A stretch of 64,000 nucleotides of DNA from JBKPNJ01 sp963695705. Lineage in GTDB: Bacteria; Actinomycetota; Actinomycetes; Propionibacteriales; Nocardioidaceae. The number at the start of each line of letters is the position of its first letter. Within the stretch, counting starts at the first letter, position 1. The translations under genes and the position numbers were made by a program. The stretch is taken from positions 1,452,857 through 1,516,856 of the forward strand of contig CAVOHB010000009.1 in NCBI GenBank assembly GCA_963695705.1, given 5' to 3'. Under the pieces are notes generated by a model, which saw only the letters and a list, made by a program, of their open reading frames with translations, was not told where the DNA came from and ran no database searches. Below are positions 54,205-63,683 of this stretch, in pieces.

Positions 54205-55203
54205 ATGACCGCTGCGGTCCTTGCTATCGATGGCGGCAACAGCAAGACCGATGTCGCCCTGGTGACCGAGACGGGTCACGTGCTGGCCCACGTCAGGGGT
54301 CCTGGCTCGTCTCCCCACAACCTCGGCATCGACGGCTCAGCGGCGCTGCTCGACGAGCTGGTGTCGAAGGCGGCGGCGCTGGCCGGCCTGCCCGACCAGG
54401 TCGGCTGCGCCGACCATGCCGGCGTCTACCTGGCCGGCGTCGACATCCCGGTCGAGACCGGCTGGCTGCGCGACGCGATCGCCGCCCGGCGCTGGTCGCC
54501 ACAGCTCGTCGTGGACAACGACACGCTGGCCCTGCTGAGAGCGGGTACGGACGAACCGGATGCGGTCGCAGTCGTGTGCGGGGCGGGCATCAACTGCGTC
54601 GGCGTGGCCGCGGACGGTCGTCAGGTCCGGTTCCCCTCGCTGGGACGGATCTCGGGCGACTGGGGCGGCGGCGTGCACCTGGGTGACGAGGCGCTGTGGT
54701 GGGCCGCACGCGGCGTCGACGGTCGGGCCGAGCCAACAGTCCTTGCCGATCTGATCCCCCAGCACTTCGGACACCCGGATCTGCAGGCGGTGATCGAGGA
54801 TCTCCATTTCTCGCGACTCCACTGGGGGCGGCTCGGGGAGCTCGCTCCGATGGTGCTGCACGCCGGGTCCGAGCTCGGCGACGCCAGCGCCGGCCGGATC
54901 GTCCGACGCCTCGCCGAGGAGGTCGTCGTGCTCGCGGCCACGGCGCTGCGCCGGCTCGGGCTGCTCCAGCAGCCCACCGTGGCGGTCCTCGGAGGCGGTG
55001 TCCTGACGAGCGAGGATCCGCTGCTGCACTCCGCCATCAGGGACGGGCTTGCCGAGGCGGCGCCTCGCTGCGCCATCCATGTGACCGACGTACCACCCGT
55101 CGTCGGCGCCGGCCTGTGGGGACTGGACCGGTTGCAGGCAACGGCTTCGGCGGAGGAACGGCTCCGTGCCGGGCTCACCGCCAGCCAGCCGCACCGGATG
55201 TGA
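54205..55203 (+). CDS. BadF/BadG-type sugar kinase (N-acetylglucosamine kinase-like)
   Basis: 332-residue ASKHA-fold ATPase of the BadF/BcrA family, which includes N-acetylglucosamine kinase. N-terminal phosphate loop IDGGNSKTDVAL (residues 8-19), second VVCGAGINCVGVAADG, adenosine loop VLGGGVLTSE; GDWGGGVHLGDEALWWAARG lies between. Cytosolic kinase for an imported sugar. It starts 72 bp after the ROK gene and precedes a sugar importer and a GH4 hydrolase that needs a phosphorylated substrate, which supports a role as the locus kinase (inference). Confidence 0.88.
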   Translation: MTAAVLAIDGGNSKTDVALVTETGHVLAHVRGPGSSPHNLGIDGSAALLDELVSKAAALAGLPDQVGCADHAGVYLAGVDIPVETGWLRDAIAARRWSPQLVVDNDTLALLRAGTDEPDAVAVVCGAGINCVGVAADGRQVRFPSLGRISGDWGGGVHLGDEALWWAARGVDGRAEPTVLADLIPQHFGHPDLQAVIEDLHFSRLHWGRLGELAPMVLHAGSELGDASAGRIVRRLAEEVVVLAATALRRLGLLQQPTVAVLGGGVLTSEDPLLHSAIRDGLAEAAPRCAIHVTDVPPVVGAGLWGLDRLQATASAEERLRAGLTASQPHRM

Positions 55204-55346
55204 GCGCCGCGGGCGCGAGCGCGCCGTGAGCGCCGGTGCACGTTGGCGCCGTGCCGACATCCGTGTCCGCCTTGATGTCGTCAGCAGGGCTCCGGGAGCA
55301 CTGGCATGATCGGTGCGCTGCGACTGAAAACGGGAAGGTGAGTCTT

Positions 55347-55727
55347 GTGGCCCAGCCGGTTGTGCACTTCGACATCATCGGCAATGATCCCGCCCGGCTC
55401 CGTGATTACTACGCAAACCTGTTCGGCTGGACGTTCGCCACGCCTTCGCCGGTCGCTGCGGAGGTCTCGGATCCGGATGACTACGGTTTCCTGGACCTGA
55501 TCACGTCCGAGGACGGGACCGGGATTCGGGGGGGCATCGGTGGCGGCCCCGGTCATGAGAGTCACGCGATCTTCTATGTAGCCGTCCCCGACGTCGAGGC
55601 CGCCCTGGAGCGTGCCGAGCGCCTTGGCGGTACGCGCGTCATGGGACCAGCCACGTCGCCGAGCGGGCTCGTCGTTGCGCAATTCAGGGACCCGGAGGGA
55701 ACGCTGATCGGGCTCGCGGGAGCGTAG
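55347..55727 (+). CDS. VOC (glyoxalase/dioxygenase superfamily) protein
   Basis: 126 residues with the paired beta-alpha-beta-beta-beta fold: HFDIIGNDPARLRDYYANLFGW and HAIFYVAVPDVEAALERAERLGGTRVMGP, ending VVAQFRDPEGTLIGLAGA. Metal ligands are not complete, so it could be a binding protein or isomerase. GTG 55347 follows GGGAAGGTG. 143 bp downstream of the kinase gene, on the same strand. Confidence 0.85.
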   Translation: MAQPVVHFDIIGNDPARLRDYYANLFGWTFATPSPVAAEVSDPDDYGFLDLITSEDGTGIRGGIGGGPGHESHAIFYVAVPDVEAALERAERLGGTRVMGPATSPSGLVVAQFRDPEGTLIGLAGA

Positions 55728-55806
55728 CCGCGCATCGACCTTGACGTCCAGACGATGTGCGTCGGTCAACCGGACGGACACTCCGGACGGGTTCGGCGGG
55801 GCCGCG

Positions 55807-56709
55807 TCAGCCCTTGACGCCGGTCAGCGTCACCCCCTCGATGAACACCCGCTGGGCGAGCAGGAACACGATGATCACGGGCAGCAGGAACAGCAGCGAT
55901 GCCGCCATCTGGACGTTCCAGAGCACGCCGTAGTGGACCTCGACGGCGTTGGACAGCTGCGTGAGAGCGACCGCGAATGTCGTCTGGTTGGAGTTGCCGG
56001 TGTAGATGAGCGGGTCGAAGAAGTCGTTCCACGCGTACAGGAACTGGAACAGCGCGATCGCGGCGATCGCCGGCTTGGCCAGCGGGATGATGACACGCCA
56101 CAGGATCTGGAAGTCGTTCGCCCCCTCGACCCGGGCCGCGTCCGACAGCTCCTGCGGGATCGTCATGAAGAACTGCCGGAGCAGGAAGATCGAGAACGCG
56201 TCCCCGAAGAAGCTCGGGATGATCAGTGGCTTGAGACTCCCGATCCAGTCAAGGTTGACGAAGATCACGTACAGCGGAACGCTCGTCACCTGCGCCGGAA
56301 GCATCATCGTCGCGAGGATCAGCACGAACACCACCTGCCGACCCCGCCACTGGATCCGTGACAGCGCATACGCCACCGGGACGCTCGAGACGACGACGCC
56401 GACTGTCGACAGTGTTGCGTACTTCAGCGTGTTGAGGGTGTAGCGGACTATCGGGAACAGGTCCGAGACCTGGGAGAAGTTGCTCCACACGAACGGGTGC
56501 GGCCAGATGTCCGACGACAGCGCCTGATTGGCAGACATCAGCGAGGTCGCCACGATGAAGGCGAACGGTGTCAGGAAGAAGGCGGCCAGGAACAGGGCGA
56601 GCGTGTGGTTGATGGCGAATGTCACTGCCCGGCGGCGACGGATCGCGGCGGCAGGCCGGCGTTGCGGTATCTCGTCGGCCGCCGTCCAGGTGGTCCTGAC
56701 AGTGGTCAC
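55807..56709 (-). CDS. Sugar ABC transporter permease (MalG/MsmG type)
   Basis: 300-residue inner-membrane permease, six membrane segments. The EAA motif that contacts the ATPase is LSDAARVEGANDFQILWRVIIPLAKPA (about 195-221), ending with FIEGVTLTGVKG, the typical C-terminus. GTG 56709 overlaps the stop of the first permease gene (GTGA). It is the last gene of the minus-strand operon GH4 - binding protein - permease - permease. Confidence 0.93.
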   Translation of the reverse strand: MTTVRTTWTAADEIPQRRPAAAIRRRRAVTFAINHTLALFLAAFFLTPFAFIVATSLMSANQALSSDIWPHPFVWSNFSQVSDLFPIVRYTLNTLKYATLSTVGVVVSSVPVAYALSRIQWRGRQVVFVLILATMMLPAQVTSVPLYVIFVNLDWIGSLKPLIIPSFFGDAFSIFLLRQFFMTIPQELSDAARVEGANDFQILWRVIIPLAKPAIAAIALFQFLYAWNDFFDPLIYTGNSNQTTFAVALTQLSNAVEVHYGVLWNVQMAASLLFLLPVIIVFLLAQRVFIEGVTLTGVKG

Positions 56710-57675
56710 CGCAGGCCTCCGCCGTAGTGAACCCACCGGCGCGAGGACCGGATCAGGATCAAGGTCCAGACCATGATGATCAGGAACAGCACCCAGGCAA
56801 GCGCCGAGGCGTACCCCATGTGGAAGTAGGAGAAGCCCTGCTGGTACAGCCAGATCCCGTAGAACAACAGCGAGCCTTGAGGATCGCCGAGGCTGCTGCT
56901 CCCACCGGCGGCGACGTAGGCCTCGGTGAAGTACTGGAAGCCATAGATCACCCCGATCACCAGCGAGAAGAAGATCACCGGTGAGATCAGCGGCAAGGTG
57001 ACGAACCGGAACTGCTGCCAGGCGTTGGCGCCCTCGGCCTCCGCAGCTTCGTACAGTGTGCGGGGGACGTCGAGCAGCGCGGCCAGGAAGATGATCATCG
57101 TGTTGCCGATGCCCCACATCGCGAGCAGCACGAGCCCGGGCTTGGAGTAGGTCGGGTCCTGGAACCACAGCGGCTGCGGCAGGTGCAGGAACCCCAGCAG
57201 CCGGTCGAGCGGGCCTGACGGGTTGAGCAGAAAGAGGAAGCCGAGGGTCGCCGCCACCGCCGGCACCATCGTCGGTGCGAAGAAGACGGTCCGGAAGATG
57301 GCTGCCCCCGCGCCTGACCCTGGTCAGCACCATCGCGGTCCCCATCGCGAACGCCACCTGGATCGGCGTGGAGATGGCGACGATCCACAACGTGTTCCGC
57401 ATTGCCTGCCAGAAGGACGGGTCGTTGGTCAGCATGTAGCGGTAGTTGCCCAGGCCGGTCCATTTCGGCTGGCTGACCAGGTCGTACTGGGTGAACGAGA
57501 AATAGAGGCTGGCCAGCATCGGGTACAGGTAGAACGCGACGAAGCCGATCGCCCAGGGGGACATGAAGGCCGCGACCACCAGATAGCGGCGCAGAGTCGC
57601 CCTCCGGCGGCGGGTCCGCCGTTCCTGCGGCGTACGGCGGGTACCACTCGTCGTCGGCGTCGTAACGGTGCTCAT
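56706..57675 (-). CDS. Sugar ABC transporter permease (MalF/MsmF type), frame-broken
   Basis: About 322 residues after repair. The N-terminal part (FMSPWAIGFVAFYLYPMLASLYFSF, IVAISTPIQVAFAMGTAMVLTRVRRG) and the C-terminal part (AAIFRTVFFAPTMVPAVAATLGFLF onward, with EAA motif YEAAEAEGANAWQQFRFVTLPLISP) are in different frames; removing one G from the GGGGG run near 57300 joins them. Both halves are fully conserved, so this is most likely a homopolymer read error. ATG 57675. Confidence 0.85.
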
Positions 57676-57697
57676 GGCTCGGCTCACCAACGCGTTC

Positions 57698-59049
57698 CTA
57701 GCCGCCGCCGAGCTGCGCCTGACTGTCGATCTGGTCGGCAACGCTGCTCAACCCGTCTTGGATCGAGCCGTCGTAGTTGCCGGCCAGGTACTTGCTGAGC
57801 CACTGGGTGAATATGTCGACATCCGCGGTACCCAGCGTGCGTGAGCTGCTTGTAGCGGGAGCCCGGGTCGGCGTAGATGTCCATGAACACCTTGAAGTGC
57901 TCGTCCCGGTTGAGCACCGGGTCCTTCAGGGCCCCGAACGTGGTGGGCACGTTCCTGATCCCTCGGGCAGGCGTCGTCACGGCGTTCGTGTCCGTCGCCA
58001 GGTACTTCACGACCTCCCACGAGTCGGCCGGATGGGCCGTCCCGCGCGGGATGCCGACGATCGTCCCGCCGATCTGACCCAGGCCGTACATGTCGCTGAT
58101 GCTGTCGGCGACCGGGAATGGCGCGGTCGCGTAGGGGACATCGGACTTGTTGGCCTCGATCGATTGCCACCCGCCACTCGCCGTCGAGCGCCATCGCGAC
58201 CTTGCCCTGCTCGAACGCCTGCGATGCCGTCCACTCCGAGTTGGCACCACCGAGCGCGCTGAAGAACTTGGTCAGGGTGTCGAAGCCGAAGTAGTCGACC
58301 ATCTGCTTCTGGAAGGAGACGAGGTCGTTCCAGGCAGGATCGGTGGCCAACGCGGAGGATCCGTCGGACCCGTACCACTGCGCGTCCGACCAGACTCCGT
58401 GGTCCAGCTGCGGTGTCTCGTAGAAGTTGCTCAGCGGCACGAAACCGGCCACCTTGATCGACCCGTCCGGGTTGAGCTGGGTGAGCTTCTTCGCGTCGGC
58501 GAACAGCTCCGAGTAGGTCTTCGGCGGTCCGCTGATCCCGGCCTGCCGGAACATGTCCTTGTTGTAGTAGAGGCCGTAGGCATCGGTCAGCAGCGGCAGT
58601 GCTACCTGCTTGTCGCCGGAGGCGGTGTAGGCGAGCGCCGACGGGAGGATGATCTTGCTCATGTCGAGCTTGTCGAGCGTGATGTAGGGGTTGAGGTCGA
58701 TCCAGGCGCCACTGGCACCGTACTTCGCGATGTCGTCCGGCCCGACCTCCATGGCCACGTCCGGCGCGGTGCCGCTGCTGATGGCGCGCTGGATGTCGTG
58801 CAGCTGCCTTGCCTCCGGTCACCTTGACCGTGATCCAGGGCGCCCGGTCCTGCAGACCCCCTAGCGCGGTCTTGAAGATGTCGAGCTCCCTGCCGGTGTA
58901 GAACGTCCACACGTTCAGCGTCACCGGCTCGTGGGCGCTCTTCGCCGCCGGCTCCTGGTTGTCCTGCGTGCTGGCGGTGCACGCTGCCACGGCCAGCGCA
59001 CGACCGCGAGCAGCATCGCCAACCATTTGAGTGCTCGGCTGGATCTCAT
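57698..59049 (-). CDS. Sugar-binding lipoprotein (ABC substrate-binding protein), multiple frame breaks
   Basis: About 445 residues if four breaks are repaired (near 59003, 58800, 58165 and 57840). Pieces in order: MRSSRALKWLAMLLAVV joined to AVAACTAS, a lipoprotein signal with lipobox; VTLNVWTFYTGRELDIFKTALGG; AMEVGPDDIAKYGASGAWIDLNPYITLD; LLTDAYGLYYNKDMFRQAGI; QAFEQGKVAMALDGEWRV; IEANKSDVPYATAPFPVAD; ADVDIFTQWLSKYLAGNYDGSIQDGL. This is the family-1 extracellular solute-binding fold for oligosaccharides. It precedes the two permeases. The breaks are single-base and probably errors. Confidence 0.8.
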
Positions 59050-59080
59050 CGACGTCGGACCTCCGTTCGAGTGCCTGCGT

Positions 59081-60384
59081 TCAGACCTCGCCGAAGAAGC
59101 GAGGCAGTTGACTGCGGTTCGCTGCGAGCAGCTCTCCGAGCATCGGTTCGGCCATCGCGAAGTCCGCGACGAGTGGGTTGGCGATCAGAGCCTTGAGGGC
59201 CGCGGACCGACTTCCCGACTCGGCCGCCCGGACGGTGAGCATCTCGTACGCCTTCACCTGTTGCACCAGGCCCGAGCATCTCCGGAGGTAGGGGCTCGAC
59301 CGGCAGCGGATGCGCACCCTGCGAGTCGACGGTGCCGGACACCTCGACGACGGCTTCCTTGGGCAGGTCGGGGATCGCACCGTCGTTGCGTACGTCGACC
59401 ACCTGGACATCACCGGTGCCGGCATGCAGGGAGGCCATCAGCTCGGTGGCCGCCTCGCTGTAGAAGGCGCCGCCGCGCTGCCGCGAGCAGGTCGGGCTTG
59501 CGGTCGAGCGCCGGGGTCCCGGTACATCTCGAAGAGCCGGCGCTCGATGTCCATGACCTGCTCGGCGCGGGTGGGTGCCTGCAGCTGCTCGCCCGAGCAC
59601 GGCACGGGTCATGTAGTAGTAGCGCAGGTAGTAGGAGGGAACGGCGCCGACAGGGCGACCAGCTCGGGCGGTAGCTCGACCTCGTCGCCCAGCTCATCGA
59701 GCGACCCGTCGAGGAGCTCGGGGAGCCGGTCCACGCCGTCGACGCAGCACGGCGCGCTCCCAGGACAGGTGGTTCAGCCCGACGTGTCCGAGCTGCACCC
59801 GACGGGGCTCGACCCCGAGGTGCCGGGCGAACTGCCGCTGGAAGCCGATTCCGACGTTGCAGAGCCCGATGGCCCGATGACCGTGTCCAGCAGCGCCTGA
59901 GTGACGATTCCAACGGGGTTGGTGAAGTCGACGAGCCAGGCATCCTTGGCCGCCTCGGCGCTCGACCTGCTCGGCGATGTCGAGCACCACCGGGACGGTG
60001 CGCAGCGCCTTCGCGAAGCCGCCTGCTCCGGTCGTCTCCTGCCCGATGCAGCCGTACCGCAGCGGCAGCGTCTCGTCGCGCAGACGGGCCGCCTGACCGC
60101 CCACCCGCAGCTGGACGACCACGAAGTCGGCCCCGTCGACCGCCTCGTCCCGCGACGTGGTGACAACCAGCTCTCCCGCCCAGGCTGCTCGGGCCAGGAT
60201 CCTGCGGGAGAGGCTTGCCGATGACGCCGAGTCGCTCGTCGTCGATATCGTGCAGAGCCAGGGACACGATCGGCAGCCGGTCCAGGTGCAGGAGCAGACC
60301 TTCGACCAGCTCGGGCGTGTAGCTGCTGCCAGCGCCGATCACGCAGACCTTCACACCGCCGCCCATGCCGCCATACGATAACAT
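59081..60384 (-). CDS. GH4 6-phospho-beta-glucosidase-like hydrolase, multiple frame breaks
   Basis: About 425 residues with at least five frame breaks. N-terminal NAD site VCVIGAGSSYTPELVEGLLLHLD; then FVVVQLRVGGQAARLRDETLPLRYGCIGQETTGAGGFAKALRTVP; VDFTNPVGIVTQALLDT; IGLCNVGIGFQRQFARHLG, whose Cys-Asn pair is the GH4 metal site; AFYSEAATELMASL; and FAMAEPMLGELLAANRSQLPRFFGEV at the end. GH4 enzymes need NAD+ and a divalent metal and act on sugar 6-phosphates. It heads the minus-strand operon. Start at 60384 or 60366 is uncertain. Confidence 0.78.
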
Positions 60385-60402
60385 CGGTCGCGGCTCTTGA
60401 AC

Positions 60403-60415
60403 AGGAAGGCTTCCT
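60403..60415. promoter_or_regulatory. Inverted repeat in the GH4/deacetylase divergent region
   Basis: AGGAAG-G-CTTCCT is a perfect 6+1+6 inverted repeat in the 35-bp gap between divergent genes. It can also serve as the ribosome binding site (AGGAAGG) for the deacetylase GTG at 60420. ROK regulators often bind AGGAA/TTCCT dyads, making it a candidate site for the nearby ROK protein (inference). Confidence 0.4.
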
Positions 60416-60419
60416 AGTA

Positions 60420-61077
60420 GTGAGCGACCTTCGACCGATGCGGAAAACGCCGGACAAAGCGGTGAAGAGTCACGACGCGGTCCTCACGTTCGACGCGGAG
60501 CACCCCGACCGGAGCCACCAGCACGCCGACGGACCCGCGGCCATTCTCGACCTCCTGGCGCTCCGATCCGTACACGGCGACGTTCTTCATCCAGGGACGG
60601 TGGGCCGCCGCCAACCCGCGACGTTGCCCGCCGAATCGCGGACGACGGACACAGCATCGGGAGCCACTCGAACTCCCACCTGCCGATGACGCGGCTCTCC
60701 GACGACGGACTCGTCGCGGAGGTGCTGGAGGCCCAGGAGCGCATCGGCGACATCGACCGGCGTCGATCCCAGACCCAACTTCCGGTGCCCGTACGGCGAT
60801 GGGCACGACGACCCACGGGTGTCGGGCACGCTCACCCGGCTCGGCTACCGCGTCGTCGGCTGGGACGTCGACGCCGGAGGACTGGAGGACCGAGCGCTCC
60901 TCCGCCGACATCGCGTCGCACGTCACCCGTGAGCTGGCCCGGGACTGGGACGTGCCGCCGACCGTGCTGCTGCACACCTGGCCGACGACGACATCGGCCG
61001 CATTGGCGACGATGCTGGACTCGCAGCGCGCGGCGGGGTCGACGTGGGTGGGCCTCGACGACGTGCGTACCGGCTGA
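60420..61077 (+). CDS. Polysaccharide deacetylase (NodB domain), multiple frame breaks
   Basis: About 215 residues when four breaks are repaired. NodB motifs in order: TFDAEHPDR (motif 1, catalytic Asp), SHSNSHLPM (motif 2, His pair), RCPYGDGHDDPR (motif 3), GWDVDA (motif 4) and TVLLHTWP (motif 5). These Zn enzymes remove N-acetyl groups from chito- or peptidoglycan oligomers. Cytosolic, since no signal peptide precedes it. Pairing with a BadF kinase and GH4 suggests handling of acetylated amino sugars (inference). GTG 60420. Confidence 0.78.
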
Positions 61078-61109
61078 ACCGCGGTGCCAGGACCGAACGA
61101 GGAGGCGAC

Positions 61110-62313
61110 ATGGCGCGAATCGTGCTCGACGACGTGACCAAGCGGTTCGGCACCGACGTCGATCGCGGTCAACGACGTCTCACTGGAGGTGCAGGACGGG
61201 GAGTTCATGGTGCTCGTCGGTCCGTCCGGGTGCGGGAAGTCCACGCTGCTGAGGATCGTCGCCGGGCTGGAGGAGGTCACCACCGGTGAGGTGCAGATCG
61301 GCGACGAGTTCGTCACCGACCTGCCGGCCAAGGAGCGCGAGATCTCCATGGTCTTCCAGAACTACGCGCTGTTCCCCCACATGACCGTGGCCGAGAACAT
61401 CGGGTTCGGCCTGCGGCTGCGGAGAGTCCCCCGCGCCGAGCGGGACGAGCGGGTAAGGCGCATCGCCGCCACCCTGGGCCTCGACGGGCTGCTGCATCGC
61501 AAGCCGGCGCAGCTGTCCGGAGGGCAGCTGCAGCGCGTCGCGATGGGAAGGGCGATGGTCCGCCAGCCCAAGGCATACCTGATGGACGAGCCACTGTCCA
61601 ACCTCGACGCGAAGCTCCGGGTCCAGATGCGCGCCGAGCTGGCCAGCATCCACCGACGCACGGAGACGACGGCGATCTACGTGACCCACGACCAGGTCGA
61701 GGCGATGACGCTCGGCGACCGGGTTGCCGTCCTCAACAACGGCTGCCTCCAACAGGTCGACACCCCCAAGCGGCTCTACGACCATCCGGAGAACCTGTTC
61801 GTGGCCGCGTTCATGGGGTCACCGTCGATGAACCTCGTGCTGGCCGGCGTCGAGCCGCCGTACGTCGTGTTCGGCGGCCACTCTCTGCGGGTAGGCGAAC
61901 ACATGCTGCCCGATCAGCGTGGCCCCGGAAAGAGGGAGGTGATCCTCGGCATCCGGCCCTCGGCGTTCAAGCAGGCGCCCGCGGACGGGCTCGCCGACAT
62001 GGACGTGGAGGTCCGAATGGTCGAGGAGCTGGGCTCGGAGGTCCACCTGCTCTTCACGGTACAGGCTCCTCCGGTGATCAGGGACGACACCGCGGCCGCA
62101 GCCGGTGACGACGCGCAGACCGGGGAGCCGTCACATCTGCTCGCCGAGGAGGGCACGACGCCGTTCACCGCCATCGTGGAGTCCAACAGCACGGCCCGGG
62201 TCGGGGACCGGGTCCGGCTCAGCGTCGATCCGGGCGCGTTCCACTTCTTCGACCCCGAGTCGGGCGCGGCGCTCGACTCGCGTGCCGGCGGCAGCTCGGC
62301 CGCCGTCGCCTGA
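61110..62313 (+). CDS. Multi-sugar ABC transporter ATP-binding protein (MsmK/UgpC type), frame-broken
   Basis: About 400 residues. The N-terminus MARIVLDDVTKRFGTDV (ATG 61110, preceded by GGAGG) is separated by one extra base near 61161 from AVNDVSLEVQDGEFMVLVGPSGCGKSTLL (Walker A). Then signature LSGGQLQRVAMGRAMVRQP, Walker B YLMDEPLSNLDAKLR, switch His in IYVTHDQVEAM, and the C-terminal TOBE/MalK-like domain. It is the energiser of the importer encoded on the opposite strand. 33 bp after the deacetylase. Confidence 0.9.
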
Positions 62314-62450
62314 GCCGCAGCACTCGATCCGCCGGCCGGGCCCGCCGGCTGGTGCTCGGCGCCGGCAAACGCTGAGAGTCGCCTTAATGTTTGATTGCGG
62401 TTCTTGTCGACTCCGACTGAAAGTCGGTGGCGTGCGTTAGCGTTCGGGAC

Positions 62451-63683
62451 ATGGACGCCCCGACCCTGCGCTCACGCGACGACGTTGAGACGTTCATCGG
62501 CGGGGTGTGCTTCAAGACCGGGCCACCCGGAGCCGTCGGCATCGAGTCCGAATGGTTCGTCTTCGATCTGCACGATCCCCCGAGACCGGTCGACCCCTGC
62601 CGCACGCAGCAGGCCCTGCAGGGCACCACGCTGCCGGCAGCGAGCCCGGTCACCTATGAGCCGGGCGGTCAGCTCGAGCTCTCCTCGATCTGCCAGCCGT
62701 CGGTGGCTGAGGCATGCACCACGCTGCGCACGGATCTGCGTGCCGCCGAGGCCGCGCTGCTGCGGGCCGGGCTCCGCCTCGCCGCGCACGGCTCCGATCC
62801 GTCCCGCACCCCCGAGCTCTTCCGCCGGGATCCGCGGTACGCGTCGATGGCGACGTACTTCAACAACCGCGGACCGGACGGTCTGCAGATGATGACCGCC
62901 ACCGCCTCGACCCAGGTCTGCCTCAACAGCGGGTCACCCGACCAGCTGGCCACCCGCTGGCGGCGGATCAACACACTCGTTCCGCTGCTGTCGGCGATGT
63001 TCGCCAACTCCCCCGTCCAGAGCGGCCGGGTCACCGGCTGGTGCTCCAGCCGGCTCGCCACCTGGTCGCGGATGGACCCGCTCCGGACGAGTCCCGTCGT
63101 CGGGTCCGAACCCATCGCCGCCTGGACGGCGTACGCGCTGGCCGCGCCGGTGATGGCCGTCCGATCGACGAGCGGTCCCTGGCGGGTCGACCCGGGGTTC
63201 ACCTTCGCCCAGTGGCTCACTCACCGGGTCCGGCCGACCACCGACGACCTCGCGTTCCACCTCTCCACCCTGTTCCCGCCGGTCAGGCCACAGCCGTGGC
63301 TCGAGCTGCGCTGCCTCGACGCGCTGCCGCATCGGCTGTGGCCGGTCGCCGTCGCCGTCGTGACCGCCCTGCTCGACGACGCCGTCGCGGCGGACCTGGC
63401 CGAGGACGCGTGCCAGCCGGTCAGGCGGCTGCACCGTCAGGCGGCGCTGCATGGCCTGCGGCACCCGGAGCTGGCTCGGGCCGCCGTTGCCTGCATCGGG
63501 CTGGTCGACTGCGCGATGGACCGGCTGCAGCTGGACCCGTTGACCCGCACGCAGGTCGCATCGTTCGCCGAGCGCTATGTCGCCCTCGGCAGATCCCCCG
63601 CCCACGACACCCTCGACCGGCTCGAGGGCGTCTCGCGCGCGGCGACGCACTCCGACCGGCAGACGCAGGAGGTCAGCGCATGA
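62451..63683 (+). CDS. egtA: Glutamate-cysteine ligase EgtA (ergothioneine biosynthesis)
   Basis: 410 residues. GCS2-type ligase making gamma-glutamylcysteine for ergothioneine. Family blocks: GIESEWFVFDL (residues 30-40), YEPGGQLELSS (about 70), RYASMATYFNNRGPDGLQMMTATASTQVCL (about 128-157) and PWLELRCLDALP (about 280). Start ATG 62451; no SD. A 6-bp inverted repeat (CCGACT-GAA-AGTCGG, 62413-62427) lies upstream. Its stop overlaps the next gene's ATG. Confidence 0.93.
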   Translation: MDAPTLRSRDDVETFIGGVCFKTGPPGAVGIESEWFVFDLHDPPRPVDPCRTQQALQGTTLPAASPVTYEPGGQLELSSICQPSVAEACTTLRTDLRAAEAALLRAGLRLAAHGSDPSRTPELFRRDPRYASMATYFNNRGPDGLQMMTATASTQVCLNSGSPDQLATRWRRINTLVPLLSAMFANSPVQSGRVTGWCSSRLATWSRMDPLRTSPVVGSEPIAAWTAYALAAPVMAVRSTSGPWRVDPGFTFAQWLTHRVRPTTDDLAFHLSTLFPPVRPQPWLELRCLDALPHRLWPVAVAVVTALLDDAVAADLAEDACQPVRRLHRQAALHGLRHPELARAAVACIGLVDCAMDRLQLDPLTRTQVASFAERYVALGRSPAHDTLDRLEGVSRAATHSDRQTQEVSA

